The notes: generated by a model from the letters alone, not told the origin. A DNA stretch of 64,000 bases from Coenobita brevimanus (GCA_032717465.1 CM064632.1:23716965-23780964); one strand, 5' to 3'. Positions 1 through 12,778 are shown, counted from the stretch's first letter. A program made the numbers and translations.

Positions 1-99
1 ACACTCCACAGCTAGCTCAGTTGGGAGTGGCGCGGCATTTCTCTATGGAGGAGGAGGAGGAAGTGGTTCTACTTCAAATCATTACAGAAAATGGTTTAG

Positions 100-720
100 A
101 ACTACCTATGGTAAAGGAACAAAAAAGGACAAATGGAACGAAAGAGGGACGAGCAAACACAACGGAAAAGAAGCAAAAAAGAGAACGAAAATGGGACAAG
201 CATGGGGAAAAGGACAAAGAAAACGAAAATGAGACAAGCAAAGAGAACGAAAGAGGGAAAAGCAGAGAACAACAATGGGACCGTACAGGCAAAGAGAAGG
301 AAATAGGGACAAGTAAAGGGAACAAAAAAAAAGGGGGGGGGGGAAACAGAGAACGAAAAAGAGAAGCAAAGAGAACAAAAATGGGACAAGCAAAGAGAAT
401 AAAAAGGTACATGCAAACAGAGCGAAAAAGGTCCAAGCAAAAAGAACGAAAAAGATCCAAGCAAAAAGAACGAAAAAGATCCAAGCAAAAAGAACGAAAA
501 AGGTACAAGCACAGAGAACGGAAACGGGACAAGCAGAGAGAACGACAAAGGTACAGACAGTGAACGAAAAAGGGAGGGAAAGGGAACGCAAAAGGGATAA
601 GCATGGAGAACGAAAGGGGGACTAGCAGAGGGAACGAAAGGGGTCCAGGCAAAGAGAACGAAAGAGGCACAAGCAGAGTAAATGAAAAAGGGACGAGCAA
701 AGAGATGGCAAACAGGACAG
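100..720 (+). repeat. 24-bp purine-rich minisatellite (GAACGAAAAAGGGACAAGCA-like)
   Basis: Degenerate tandem units of about 22-24 bp built on agaacgaaa + agggacaagca. The clearest exact run is at 420-515, where the unit recurs every 24 bp. Read as protein it gives an 8-residue KERKRSKQ repeat, which is a by-product of the period and not evidence of a gene. Confidence 0.85.
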
Positions 721-779
721 CGATATCCAACCCTACATTGCTGCACACACCACCACCCTGTCCTTCAACCAGGTGCTTT

Positions 780-835
780 ATATCGTATTTTAGTCAGCTA
801 AGGAGGTCCCTTGCACTTCTTCCTTACTATACTCC
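780..835 (+). repeat. Family A foldback element, single arm
   Basis: The stretch tcagctaaggaggtccctt...cttcttccttac resembles the left arm of the family A foldback elements described at 5475 and 8101. No matching right arm was found, so it is a solo arm or truncated copy. Confidence 0.4.
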
Positions 836-1040
836 TTTAATTCTAACTTGGGTTGAAACTGCCATCTCTCCAGCTTGAATGATGACTTTTAGTAATAGAT
901 TAACACTGCAACATGATGCTAGTCACAAAGGAGTGCTATGGAAAGGGTGAAGAGTTGCGTCTTTCCTCGCCACTGAGCTCCGTGAAATACGCTACGAAAA
1001 GACGAAAACCTGGGCCAAGTTAAGATGAAAGAACCATAAT
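836..1040 (+). repeat. Dispersed repeat family C, copy 1
   Basis: Shares a series of blocks in the same order with 13360-13565 and 44697-44915: taacac...gatgctagtcac, ggagtgctatggaaagg, gccactgagctccgtgaaa, gggccaagtta. Divergent (estimated 70-80% by eye) and non-coding. Identity of the parent element is unknown. Confidence 0.6.
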
Positions 1041-1394
1041 TTATTCGTGAATATAACATTTGAATATTAACTTTTACAGTGCTTATACCACCTACATCGG
1101 CAGTAAAAGGACCAAGAGAGTACAGAAAACAAAACCGAGCTTAAAAAACACACACCCAAGAGAAAAGTTCTACAAAGTCTGCAACCTCGAGAGAATACTA
1201 TCCATGGTTTACCTCTTCATCTTCTACAAACCACACACTATTATACAATCTGACACGTGAAAAAAAAAAAAATGAGTTCAGTACATGCCACAGTGGCACC
1301 CAGCCACAGGTAGGCAAACCAGTATTTACTTGTGGGGAGAGAAAGAACAATCAGTATACAAGTTTACTTTATTACGTTTGTTTTAACTTGACAA

Positions 1395-1590
1395 ATATCC
1401 CCAGTCCCCTGCAGCTGAGTTGAATGCTAAGTGTAGTCAGACTGAACTGAAGGGTCGATTCATTAGTAACTAAGGAGACTCATTCCTACCTCTTAACCAA
1501 GGCTCATCGGATTTCATGCAACGACGACTGGTAAAATTGTGGGAGTTGCCCAGTTCTGTCAGAAGAAAAATGAACTGTAGTTAAGCTCCC
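1395..1590 (+). repeat. Dispersed repeat family E, copy 1
   Basis: Matches 21868-22100 in ordered blocks: gtcagactg...aggg, actaaggagactcattcct, aaccaaggctcatcggattt, catgcaacgacgact, cccagttctgtcag. No coding potential. Confidence 0.6.
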
Positions 1591-1633
1591 AATTCTTTCC
1601 TTCAAGTCTATTATCTTTCTGCTCCATTTCTTT

Positions 1634-1635
1634 CA

Positions 1636-1674
<39 letters not shown>

Positions 1675-1693
1675 CTATCTCTCTCTCTCTCAT
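1634..1693 (+). repeat. (TGTC)n then (TC)n microsatellite
   Basis: About nine tgtc units with one cc interruption, passing into tctctctc. Confidence 0.95.
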
Positions 1694-1699
1694 ATCCAC

Positions 1700-2085
1700 A
1701 TTCAGTACCTACTTCTATATATATTCACCTACCTACTTCCCTACCTACAGTACCTACCTTACTATCCACCCGCCTATCTACCTACCCACTTACTTACGTT
1801 CAGTACTTACACCGATCCCCAGTTCCCCCCATGTCTACTTACTTACCTAACTACAGTACTTATCCTACTATCTGCCAACCTGCTACCTACCTACCCATAC
1901 TGTTTACCTTATTACCTACCCACCTCAATTTGTTTAAAGTACCGAGACCTACTCTCTTACCTTCATCCTCTTCTCCATACAAACTTGTCTGATACTGCTT
2001 TTACCTCCCCTCCCCTTTCCTCCCATGCCTTCCTCACGTACTGCCAATCTTTCTTCCCTCCCTCCTCCATCACCCTTCTCTCTTC
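1700..2085 (+). repeat. Cryptic (CTAC)-rich pyrimidine stretch
   Basis: Recurrent cctacctac and ttacctac words without strict periodicity, then pyrimidine-rich sequence. No gene seen. Confidence 0.5.
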
Positions 2086-2248
2086 GTGGTTACAGAGGGG
2101 ACACTTGGGTCATACTTGAAGTGAGAAGGTAGCCGGAATGCAGTTCTAGGCGAGGCATATAATAGGTAATACGACATCCTCCTCTTCTTGTACACTTCTC
2201 TGTTAAACCCCAGTTTACAATATGCCTGCTATTTATTACCCGTGATGG

Positions 2249-2368
<120 letters not shown>

Positions 2369-2369
2369 A

Positions 2370-3160
2370 ATGGGTATATGGAAGAACAGGAGGTGAGTGA
2401 ACTAGAGAAAAAAGTAGAGAACAAAGAAGCGAGAAGAAATAGGAAAGAATCAAGCTGGCAAGCATGTGATATCCAAGAGCATGAAAACCAGAAGGGACAA
2501 AACGAGGCAAAGAAAAAGAAAAGTAAAACACAAGACAGAATATAAAAGGGCATCAGAAGAGAAGTCATAAAGCAGAAATAATAAAGTACTGAATGGAATG
2601 AACAAGGTACAGAAGACAGAAAGCAGACAACTAAAAACATCAGGCTGACATAAGTAGCCCCCGAACAGAAGACAGTGAATAAAGCAGATCGAGGTACAAA
2701 TTAAGTGAGAATGCAGAGGCAAAACGCAGGAGAACAGCATGAAAACAGACGACAGAAACCAGTGGAGAATTAAGACTCCAGCAGGCAAAATGCAGAAGCA
2801 GAGGAGGAAGGGCAAGGCAGAAGCAGAGGAGCCAAAATAGTGAAAATACAGGAGAAAATAGACAGCAGATTCTTGTATAAGACAGAAAACACAAACATCC
2901 AAATAACAGACAACAGAAACCACAGGAGAAAAACCACAATCAAGCCGGCAAAAAGGGAAAGAAGCGGTAGATGGATAGCAAGGCAGGAGTCAAGAAATCA
3001 GGAAAATGAGAAAAGGACAGAGAAAACAAAGAAGAGATGCCAGAAAAGTAATAAGTAGAATAAGCAGACGAGCTTGCAGGATGCAAAGAAAAGAAGCTAC
3101 ATGACAAAGAGAAGAGACAGAGGATGAAACACAAAGCAGAGAGAAGCCAAAAAGTAGGAA
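2370..3160 (+). other. Purine-rich non-coding stretch
   Basis: About 800 bases strongly enriched for A and G (agcagagg, aaagaagag, gacagaaa words). All long open frames here on the minus strand are pyrimidine-codon artefacts rich in F, S, L and C. No gene recognised. Confidence 0.6.
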
Positions 3161-3522
3161 ACAACTACCAGCAGACTAATGGAAAGCCTTGCACACGAGT
3201 GACGCCCAAGAGTAAAAAGGAGATATTGCTAAAAGGGATAATCGAGGTAAGTGAGAAGGGGAGAGCGGCAACAGCTGAATGGCGTCCCTGGGTAATCATT
3301 AAAAAGAGGAGGCACCTAACCTTTTACACAATAATTCTGCTCGACCCCCAGAGACATCACCACCATCTCTGCTCACACCTTCCCCTCATCCTCTCTCCTT
3401 TAAACCCTTCAGGCGGCAGGGTAAAATCGTATAGTAATAGAAGAAATGACATCTATATATTCGATGATTATGATGAATTTTGGAAGGTATTAATGCCATT
3501 ACCACACTACATCATTCAGCTT

Positions 3523-4200
3523 ACCAGAACCCAAAATAATAAAGGAGTTTGACGAGAATGTATTCAGCCCTTCCAAGTCGATTTTTTTCTTTGTATGCAA
3601 GAAAGAAGGAACCAAAGGCCGGAGCCCGCAAACCGTTCCTTCCAAGAAAAAACAAAAACAATACAAAAGAGAGCCAAATCCAAGGTCCGATCATTTCGAG
3701 TTGCCTGGACACACTGCGTTTGAAAGCCTGGAGATCATAGGAAGTAGGAAATACAGAAAGAGGGGGACAGTTCCAGAGTTGACCTTTAAATGAGGGACTG
3801 GGAGTAACGGTTAACTCTTGCATTAGAGAGTTGGACAGAAAAGGGATGAGAGTTCGTTGCTAGACGAGTGCTACGCACCCGTCGTAGAGGTGGAGGAATG
3901 CAAGCAGACAGTTCAGAGGAGCAGTGACCATTGAAGTAACGATAGAAAAGAGATAAAGATGCAACAGTGCGGCGAAGAGACAGAGGTTGAAGGGAGTCAG
4001 TAAGAGGAGGAGAGTTAATGAGACGAAAAGCCTTTGACTCCACCCTATTGAGAAGAGCTGTATGTGGGGGGCCTCCCCACACATGAGAGCTGTACTCTAA
4101 ACAGGGGCGAATAAAACCCGTGTATAGAGTCAACAACTGTGCAGGGGTAAAGAAGGTACGGAGTCGGCTTAGCACACCCAATCTCTTGGAAGCAGATTAA
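3523..4200 (-). pseudogene. Jockey-like LINE, 3' end of the reverse transcriptase ORF (frameshifted fragment)
   Basis: On the minus strand, the frame from about 4198 to 3786 reads KRLGVLSRLRTFFTPAQ, then GFIRPCLEYSSHVWGG, RLINSPPLTDSLQPLSLRR, VASLSLFYRYFNG and SELSACIPPPLRR. This order is characteristic of the region C-terminal to the reverse transcriptase in Jockey-type non-LTR retrotransposons of insects and crustaceans. Near 3790-3820 the frame changes, and a second frame (to about 3523) continues with LWNCPPLSVFPTSYDLQAFK, the usual final block of these ORFs. Endonuclease and catalytic RT domains are absent, so this is a 5'-truncated insertion, the normal outcome of target-primed reverse transcription. 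It has at least one frameshift. The exact 3' end is uncertain because no clear A tail was found. The family assignment rests on motif recall, without a search. Confidence 0.8.
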
Positions 4201-5470
4201 TCTCCCTAATGCACAAAATTGTATTAAGGTCGGAAATACAGTAAAGTACACGCCACCCAGCTTTTTACACATTAATTCTACTCCCACCATTGAGATATCA
4301 TGGACTCTTCTGCCCACGTCTTCCCTTCAAGCTCTCTCCCTTAACTTTCTTGAACATTCTCAATCATCAGAATAATACAGCCTGAAAAGACCAAGAAAAA
4401 TAAAAACAAGTACACTACACATGGGCAGCCTAATCCATAGCAGATGCTCGAATGAAACACAGAGTATCACTGTGAGCATAAACAATACCATAGTTAGCCC
4501 TCACATGTTTCCATAGCTATACAATAGTCAATCATAAACTCGATCCAGGACGCTCCCGGTTACTAGGCAATGCTTTCTATTAGGGTTATTTCCTCATCCT
4601 TTTCCTCCTCATCCTAGAAAAAAAACACACTCTGCCCAATCTCCTGAGAGGGAAAAATACATCACGGTCTTTCCCACACTATATGTCCGCCTCTTTAGAC
4701 AGCAACATTACAACTGCTATTTTTCCCATTTAGTGAAGCTACCAACAGATGATTTTATCATCAGTATTTAGGAAAAACCTCTGTATTAACATCTTTATAT
4801 AACGTCAAACATGAAAAAAAAAAAAAAAAAAAGTGTTCCTACCCGTACTTTGATATCCGGAAATACCAACAATTATGTAATGATGGCCTCTAGCTATTAT
4901 TATCCTTTGACATGAACTTGACCCAGATTTTTGTCCATTTCACGAAGCTTTGTGGCAGAAAAAAGATAATACTTTGGCTCGACATCCCTTCCATAACACG
5001 TGTTGGTGACTAGTATCATACTCTAGCGTGATCCTATCGCCAAAACTCAGCCTTCACGATGGCCAAGTTAGAGTAAAAATAAAATCCCATGCCATTTTCT
5101 TCAATTTAATGCAGAATCTTTCCACTGGAGAGGTTGGTGAATGGTATATCTAACCCATCCAATTCAACCGTCTTTCCTGAGTTGAGTGGAATCGTCTTTA
5201 GCTAGTTAAAACACAGTAATGTAAATGTCACCCAGCATTTTACATACAGTATTAATTCTTATCGGGGCCTGTAGACATCAGAGGTGGGATACGTGAACAT
5301 AATTATTTAGAATCTGTTTTCTGACGTACCTTTGATTTCTTTTTTTCAGGTAGAACTGGAGGCATGGCAAGACTGGCTATTTCTTTCCGTGTCCTTCCTG
5401 CAGAAGCAATTACAACCTATGGCAATTTTTCCTCCCGTAACTAAGATTTGCTTTTCGTAAGATTAATTCA
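4201..5470. other. No gene recognised
   Basis: Mixed-composition sequence with an A run at 4814-4832 and a weak family B-like stretch at 4340-4440. No open frame or motif worth annotating. Confidence 0.5.
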
Positions 5471-5474
5471 TGAC

Positions 5475-5720
5475 TTGGGCTCGTATTCTCGGCGGTTAAA
5501 GAAGCTCCCTAACACCTCTTCCTTACCGATTTATTTTACTTCCTCCTTACCAATTTAGTTTTGGATACGGCTAGGTACTATCATTTTGTACGGTATTTAT
5601 GCAGTGTGTGGTGATACTGGAATAATTTAAGCAACACAGATGAGGACGGCAAGGTGTAATAAGTAAAATAAATCGCTAAGGAAAAGGTCCTAAGGAGCTT
5701 AGATAACCAACAAGAACAGG
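5475..5720 (+). mobile_element. Family A foldback (MITE-like) element, two arms
   Basis: The left arm (about 5480-5535) contains tcgtattctc...gaagctccctaacacct...ttacc gatttatttta. The right arm (about 5662-5715) reads taaaataaatcgctaagg, aaaaggtcctaaggagctt, the inverse complement of the left. The loop has a segment (cattttgtacggtatttatg...cagtgtgtggtgata) also found in the copy at 44930. Non-coding. No target duplication was resolved. Confidence 0.75.
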
Positions 5721-6009
5721 GGTCTTGGAAGCATTCTGCACTCTCCTTTCTTTGACTTCCCTTGCGAAAACGAAGCTAAATTACGACAGGGAGAGGATCG
5801 CAGATTTGTCCGAGTATCCCACCCCACTGTCCATTCTGTTCGCCTTTTCCATCCACATCCTCTCCCTTAATGCCTTTTGCCCAAGTACCGTACGTCAGCT
5901 TTTTCATATTATTCTTGGCATTCTCAGACGGTTTTATTTACCTTAAGGAAGGTTTTGGAATTGTGGGGAGGGGTAAATACAGCCGAAATAAACTTGTTCA
6001 GGGCTAGAA

Positions 6010-6121
6010 TGGCTGAACCACTGAATAAAATCGTCTGATGGTAATAAGATCAACAAGAAGATACGTCGTTGGAGTGAAATGGTTTAGCCCTTCAGGCGCT
6101 GGATGAAACCGTCAGAGATCA

Positions 6122-6183
<62 letters not shown>

Positions 6184-6720
6184 GTGGTCTCTTCTCCCCA
6201 CGTTTTCTTTTACTTTCCTCTGCTTTCAACCATCAGGAGTCTGTGTAAACTCATCTGGAGATAGCAAATGTAATCAAGAAAAAAAAATCAGGGTCTCACC
6301 TACTATGTTCCCTCCAAGTTCCTTCTTTTTAAACCCCTTCACAGGGTGGTATACTGTAGAATCGTCTGGCGTTAGCAAGAATGATGTAAAATATAACATC
6401 TTCTCAGTACGATGATGCATTTTGTTGTTACTCGAAAATAAAGTCGCCCGGAGAGAACAAGAAAAAAATGTCAATTCACCCTTCTTCCCTTCATGATCTC
6501 CTTTAAGTCCTCCTGTCAGCAGAATAAAAATAACTGAAGATATAAAAGTGAAATAAAATGACCTGCATTTCCGGGTACAAGACGATTTCACTCAACGTAC
6601 GGGAAACGTCTCGTTGGGATGGTGTTAATGGAGACTATACCATAACCCCCTCCAGTTCCAAAAGTCTTCTTAAACTGAATGAAATCGTCTGGAAATAGTA
6701 TTTTATATACAAATTATGCC
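6010..6720. repeat. Family B dispersed repeat fragments with a (CA)n array inside
   Basis: Pieces of the family B consensus occur at 6019 (gaataaaatcgtctgatgg), 6359 (gaatcgtctggcgttagcaa) and 6675 (gaatgaaatcgtctggaaat). An uninterrupted CA array lies at 6123-6177. No coding signal. Confidence 0.6.
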
Positions 6721-6734
6721 ACAGCCCCCTTCTG

Positions 6735-7375
6735 CATACGCCTTCCCTTCATGCATCCCCTTTAAACCCCTATGCCTTCCCTTCATGCATCCCCTTTAAA
6801 CCCCTATGCCTTCCCTTCATGCCCTCTCCTTTAAACCCCTATGCCTTCCCTTCATGCTCTCTCTTTAAACCCCTATACCCTTTCTTCATGCCCTCTCTTT
6901 AAACCCCTATGCCTTCCCTTCATGCCCCTTCATTTAAACCCCTATGCCTTCACTTTATGCTCTCCCCTTTAAAGCCCTATGCCTTCCCTTCATTCCCTCT
7001 CCTTTAAACCCCTACGTATTCCCTTCATTCCTCCTCCTTTAAACCCCTGTGCCTTCCCTTCATGCCCCTCCCATCTAAACCCCACTGCCTTCCCCTCAAG
7101 CCCTCTCGTTTAAAAACCTACGCCTTCCCTTCATGCCCTCTCTTTAAACCCCTGTGCCTTCCCTTCATGCCCTCTCTTTAAACCCCTATGTCTTCCCTTC
7201 ATTCCCTCTCTTTAAACCCCTATGTCTTCCCTTCACTCCCCTCCTTTAAATCCTTATATGCCTTCCCTTTAAACCCCTATGCCTTCCCTTTAAACCCCTA
7301 TGCTCTCCCCTTTAAACCCCTATGCTCTCCCTTTTAAACCCCTTGTCCACTCCTTTAAACCTCTATGCCTTCCCG
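6735..7375 (+). repeat. ~36-bp minisatellite (CCTTCATGCCCTCTCCTTTA)
   Basis: About 17 units of atgccttcccttcatgc + cctctcctttaaacccct, period about 34-37 bp, with units shortening to 20-odd bp near 7250-7340. Strand-asymmetric (pyrimidine-rich). Confidence 0.93.
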
Positions 7376-7489
7376 TCATACCCTATGAACCTTCAGGCGG
7401 GTGGACATTTACTCACACCCACTGCAGGTATGAAAATCAACAACTCAATCGCCAGATGTCCAGGTAAGTTTTTCCAGATGATCAAATCT

Positions 7490-7650
7490 TGTTTGGGTTT
7501 GTTCCTGCTACCTTCAGACGAGTTTATTCTGCTTAAGGTGGACTTCTAGGGATAAGAGGATTAACTACATCTCTATTAAACCTCTCAAGTTCTAAAAGTT
7601 TCTTCTGAACCAAAATCGTTTAAAGATGGTAAGAATGAACTACGCAAGAT
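7490..7650 (+). repeat. Family B dispersed repeat
   Basis: Contains tgttcctgctaccttcagac...gagtttattctg at 7500 and the complementary-type block aaaatcgtttaaagatggtaa at 7611, in the inverted-arm arrangement seen most clearly at 47195. Confidence 0.5.
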
Positions 7651-7741
7651 GTCAGTAAATAAGAATGCAATGAAAACGCTAGGTGGCTAAGATTGAGTAG
7701 TCTACTAAAGCTATACGTAAAACAGCATTTTTCCTCGTTAA

Positions 7742-8065
7742 AACACAGCACAGTCCTAGGTACGAACATGAACATCAGCACAGCAAGTCCTAGGTACAAA
7801 TATAAAAATCAACATAGCACAGTCCTAGGTACGAATATAAACATCAACACAGCACAGTCCAAGGTACGAATATAAACATCAACACAGCACAGTTCTCGGT
7901 AGGAATATAAACATCAACACAGCACAGTCCTTGGTACGAATATAAACATCAATACAGCAGTTTTAGGTACAAATATAAACACCAACACAGGACAGTCCAA
8001 GGTACGAATATATACATCAACACAACACAGTCCAAGGTATGAATATAAAAATCAGCAACTACGAG
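7742..8065 (+). repeat. ~35-bp minisatellite (AACACAGCACAGTCCTAGGT)
   Basis: Eight to nine units of catcaacacagcacagtc + ctaggtacgaatataaa, period about 35 bp, with substitutions such as ccaagg for cctagg. Confidence 0.93.
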
Positions 8066-8100
8066 TCCTTTTCAGCCTTTCAGTACTATTAAATCTAGGG

Positions 8101-8320
8101 TCCGTATTCTCGTATGTTCAGGAAGCTCCCTAACACCTTTTCCGAAGCGATTTTTGTTTATTTAACCTTAGTATTCTCTTCTGTTACATAAGACCTTCCG
8201 TTATCGACATACTCTGCATAAATATCATACACAAGAAGAGTAACCACCACTACTCAAAAATAAATAGCAAACGAAGATGCGTTAGGGAACTTCCTTAACT
8301 GACGAGAAGACGAACCTTGG
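8101..8320 (+). mobile_element. Family A foldback element, two arms
   Basis: The left arm tccgtattctcgtatgttca / ggaagctccctaacacctt / gaagcgattttt pairs with the right arm aatagcaaacgaagatgcg / ttagggaacttccttaact / gacgagaagacga. About 220 bp and non-coding. One of the clearest copies together with the one at 59766. Confidence 0.8.
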
Positions 8321-8379
8321 ACTGGTTTATCCCTGCTAACTCTGGGCAATCTGCCACAGTTTAGGAGAGACGTCTGGTG

Positions 8380-8995
8380 GGGATGGGGTTAATGAAGGCT
8401 GAATCAAAGCCCTCTAACTCGAAAAGTCTCCCTTACTTTCTATTTAGTTAAGAGGAAAAGTCGAATGGTGAAGAGTAAATACTAAATCCACATGCTAAAC
8501 AATCTGTACATTTCCTGGTTAACACAGCACAATGCCACGTATGAATATTAACATCATAAGCTGCCAGGTGTCCATTTAACACAGACATCAAACACAACGG
8601 CTAAAATACAACGCTGCAATTTTCACTATGCCAGGATTTTCATTTTTTCATGCCTTTATGGTTTATACGATTTAACTCCTGACTTTTTTTACTTCATGCA
8701 AATAAATCATGAGGTACGTACTCTATTATTCAAAAGTCTGGTCAGCTATTTTCTGTTTCCATTTGGAGTAACCTTTTCCCTAAATATATTTCACTTTTTA
8801 AACATGTTCAGTAACTGCATTTAATTCTTGCAACTACCACACGTTTTTTTAAAATAAAAACTATACTACTGAAGGTGTTGATGAAGCTTAATCTAACCTT
8901 TCAAGTTCCCACGCTGAATAACATAGCTTGGTAATGGCAACAAAAAAATAAAAAAAAAACTACGTCCTTGTTTTGAAGTGATTAAACTCAACTAT
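8380..8995. repeat. Family B fragments in AT-rich sequence
   Basis: The segment near 8880-8990 (gctgaataacatagcttgg, tggcaacaaaaaaataaa, ctacgtccttgttttgaag, tgattaaactc) follows the family B order. The rest of the stretch shows no gene. Confidence 0.4.
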
Positions 8996-9003
8996 GAACA
9001 GGT

Positions 9004-9041
<38 letters not shown>
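9004..9041 (+). repeat. (CT)19 microsatellite
   Basis: Uninterrupted CT array. Confidence 0.97.
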
Positions 9042-9043
<2 letters not shown>

Positions 9044-9054
9044 GCGTACACCTT

Positions 9055-9890
9055 CTTCCAAAGAAATTTCACTTTTCTATCATAAATCACCTTCCTTTAC
9101 GTCCTAACCTTTTCCTCTCCTACCATCCTCACCATCCACCTCCTCTCGTTCTCGCTATCCTCTACTCCCTCCCTTTCCCTCCCCTATCATCCTCATATTT
9201 CTGTTCTACATCTCCCTCCTTCATCCTCCCACTGCTCCTTCTCTCACCACCCCAACACTTACACCCACTCTCTTTTACCAGCCTCTCTTTCCTCCTAACC
9301 ATACTCTTTTTCATTCCTTCTTCGTCACCCGCACTCACTTCTCTAAAAGCTACACCACACTTTCTCCTACCACTCCTTTCCTTCCTCTCTATCTGTCACA
9401 TTCCTTTCCTTCTTCCTGTACCTTTCTCTGTTACTCCCTCTCACTTTCCTCCCCTCACACCCTCATTTTACTGTCCTACTTTTCCTCACTTTCCTCTCTA
9501 CCTCCGTCACAATCCTAGTACCTCCTCACTTTCCCATCTTCCTTCCTCACTTTCCTCTCTACCCCACTTCCAATTCTCCCATCCCCTTCACTTTCCTCTC
9601 CTACCCCCTCATTATCCCCTAAATTCCCTCATTTTCCTCTCACTGCCTCCCTCACTTTCCTCCCCTATCCCCTTCATTCACCTTGTTACTCCCTCACTTT
9701 CCTCTCGTGCCCCTCACTTTCCTCTCCATCCCCCGCCCATTTCTATCCCCTTCCCTTCCTCACCTCCCCCTCTCACCTTCCTCTGCTACCCTCCCCTCTC
9801 ACTTTCATGTCCTACCCTATCCTCAGCCACACCGCCACTCCCACATCGACACTCCGCCCACCTCTCTGCTACCAAAACCTTAACGTTTAT
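9055..9890 (+). repeat. Polypyrimidine tract, degenerate CCTCACTTTCCTCTC repeats
   Basis: About 830 bp with very few purines; the words cctcactttcctctc and tacccc recur every 20-30 bp. Open frames here are low complexity and were not annotated. Confidence 0.75.
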
Positions 9891-10565
9891 TATCGTCAAA
9901 TTCCCCTCCTGCCACTTCCACCTTCACTCATACATTATCCTCACAAAACATCGACACCTACACCACAGTTTCATGTATTAACTTCTCAACAGAAATAGTC
10001 GACAGTGCAAAAGATATACATACATGTAAACTTCTTTTCATTCATTCATTCATCATCTAACCAAGTGCTGCCCCATGAGAAGCGTAGAAACCAGGGGCTA
10101 GGCAAGTTATTCCTGACATTAAGGATGAGGGTGATCAGCCTCACTCATCCCAGAGTAACATTACGTGAGCAATAATAAGTATTTCAGCACTGTACGTTTC
10201 AACTAACATTGCTGTTTATTTCCAAGTCGACACAAAGGACATCTTTCAGAGACCAATATACTAACAACATTCTGCGGATGTGTAGGCACTTTTTATTTAT
10301 TTATTTATTTATTTTTTAAGAACTGTAGATTAAATATACAGTAATTCCTCTTCCGTCAAATAATAATCTTAATATTTTCTCCAATAACCACGACGTTTTT
10401 CGGTATTCTACTTGTCGGCGATTATTGCGAAAGGACTGGTGAGAAATCTCTTTTCGTTCATTTACTAACACAGGATGGTTGGATCGTCAGTGTACCGGAG
10501 ATTCGTTTTACCCAACAGCATAGCCCTGTTCATTGGCAAACAAGCCTAAGTACTAAGTGGGTGTG
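9891..10565. other. No gene recognised
   Basis: Mixed sequence with short (TTCA)n at 10038 and (TTTA)n at 10290. Nothing else identified. Confidence 0.5.
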
Positions 10566-10569
10566 ATGT

Positions 10570-11310
10570 GCCCTACACACACATGAAATCCACACTCCCA
10601 ACCCACACCACACCCATATTTCAACACCCACATTCCTACATCCACATCACACCCACACTTCTACACTATCAACCTTGCACCCACATTACACCCGAAACCC
10701 TAAGCTCACACCTACACCCACATCCCTACACTCACACCCACATTACACCCGAAACCCTAAGCTCACACCTACACCCACATCCCTACACTCACACCCACAC
10801 CCACACCCCTACACTCACATCCCTCCAGTCACCTATACCCACACCCCTACACTCACACCTACAGCCATACCCCTACATTCATACCTACACCACCCACACC
10901 CCTACACTCACACCTACACCCACACCCCAACACTCACACCTACACCCACACCCCAACACTCACACCTACACCCACATCCCTACACTCACACCTACACCCA
11001 CACCCCTACACTCGCACCTACACCCTCACGCCTACACTAACACCTACACAAACACCCCTACACTCACATCTACAGCCACACCTACACCCACCCCGACACT
11101 CACACCTACACCCACACCCCTACACTCACACCTACACCCACACCCCTACACTCACATCTACACCCACACCCCTACACTCACTCACACCTACACCCACACC
11201 CCTACACTCACTCACACATACTCCCACACCCCTACACTCACACCTACATCCACACCCTACACTTACATCTACACCCAAACCCCTACACTCACACCTACAC
11301 CCAGCCCACT
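10570..11310 (+). repeat. ~26-bp C/A-rich minisatellite (CACACCTACACCCACACCCC)
   Basis: More than 25 degenerate units of cacacctacacccacacccc + tacact, period about 26 bp with some 54-bp higher-order repetition near 10690-10790. The two overlapping long frames rich in T, P and H are products of this repeat. Confidence 0.95.
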
Positions 11311-11515
11311 CCCCACTCACGTGCCGCCACCACCACCCTAACCCCTTCATCCCAGGCCTCACCATTCAATTACTGTTCTAAATGAAGAGGAAGCGAAGTC
11401 TAACACGTCGCTATCCCCACTTCCACACCCAGTCCCACACCACCAACCCATTGCCACTGCTACTACCATGATGCTGCTTTCATTGCTCCTGTTATCAAAA
11501 TTACAATAAAAATAT

Positions 11516-11518
<3 letters not shown>

Positions 11519-11558
<40 letters not shown>

Positions 11559-11790
11559 GCAGTCAGCACCCATACCAGCACTTACGATAACAATCATCGT
11601 CATCATCGTAGTCTGCACCCATACCAACAAGTATGACAACAATCCTCATCATTATTATTATCATACTCTGAACCCATACCAACAACAACAACGCCAGTCA
11701 TCATCATCATAATCTGCACCCATACCAACAACAATGACTGCAATCATCATCATCATCACCATCTGCTGCTGCTGGTGCTGGTGACAGTAT
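11519..11790 (+). repeat. (ATC)n microsatellite and related cryptic copies
   Basis: A pure ATC run at 11519-11558 is followed by three or four imperfect 60-80 bp repeats, each made of cacccataccaacaa and an atcatcatc cluster. Confidence 0.85.
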
Positions 11791-11814
11791 CAATACCTGC
11801 TCCACTGACTCCCT

Positions 11815-11960
11815 CTTAGTTGAATAAAATCATCTGACGTCAGCAGGAACAAAATACCAAGTAGTACCGATAAGGCGAGGGTTAATGGCGACACTATTAA
11901 CACTCAGGCCACAATACCTCACTATGTTGAAATTAGCTGGCGTTTGGGGAAATTCAGAAG
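11815..11960 (+). repeat. Family B dispersed repeat
   Basis: Contains gttgaataaaatcatctgac and gtcagcaggaacaaaatac, followed by aaggcgagggttaatggcg, in the usual family B order. Confidence 0.55.
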
Positions 11961-12599
11961 TAGAATTATCTCGATCATGATAGTGTTAATCTTTATAATT
12001 TTTCCACTGAGTCTGCTAGTTTCGTTTTTAGATTCAGTCCAATTTCCTCCCTGGCCTACGCCTCCACCCCCTACCTCTGTCTTTGCTTTCTTTCAGCTAT
12101 GAATTACGTCAGCCTTCTATACGTTTTGCCTCTATTTCTTTTTGTAGTAATCATATATCTAAAATCAACGTCAATCTATCTATCTATAAAATTTTCACTA
12201 TCTCCATACATCGATTTTTTCTTATCGCTTACGATTCCATACTCAGTTATTTTTATTCATCCAGCTTGTGACATACTTTACCTTGATTACAACATACAAT
12301 TTTCCCCCAAACACTTTTCTATCTTTTAATTAGTCTTCATCTTTTCGGCCTGCATACAGTTTCATCTCTTTCTCTCTCCTCTCCACACCTCTTCATTCAT
12401 TTCCTTTCATCCATTTTCCCTTTCATCCCCTCTTTTCCCCACTCCACTTAGATCCTGCCTTTATCTCTCCTACCACTCTCTATCAGTTTTCTCTTATCCA
12501 ATCTACCTATATCTTTACTCCACACCTCTGTCTATCCTCCCCTTCTCTATCTATATATTTTTATCCAGTCTCTCCACCTATTTATCAACATCCTTCCTC

Positions 12600-12705
<106 letters not shown>

Positions 12706-12775
12706 ATTATTTATAAGAGTTTTTCCACATGTACAAATTTGGTAGGTAGCAGATGTCATGACAAATGTGGAAATT

Positions 12776-12778
<3 letters not shown>

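Noticed and set aside
74..748. Three overlapping 160-224-codon minus-strand frames
   Set aside because: Complement of the 24-bp purine minisatellite, giving F/S/L/V/P repeats only.
6735..8065. CRISPR-like array (regular repeats with varying sequence between)
   Set aside because: Units are head-to-tail minisatellites with no unique spacers, in a eukaryotic context.
10568..11341. 257-codon T/P/H-rich frame
   Set aside because: Entirely within the 26-bp C/A minisatellite.
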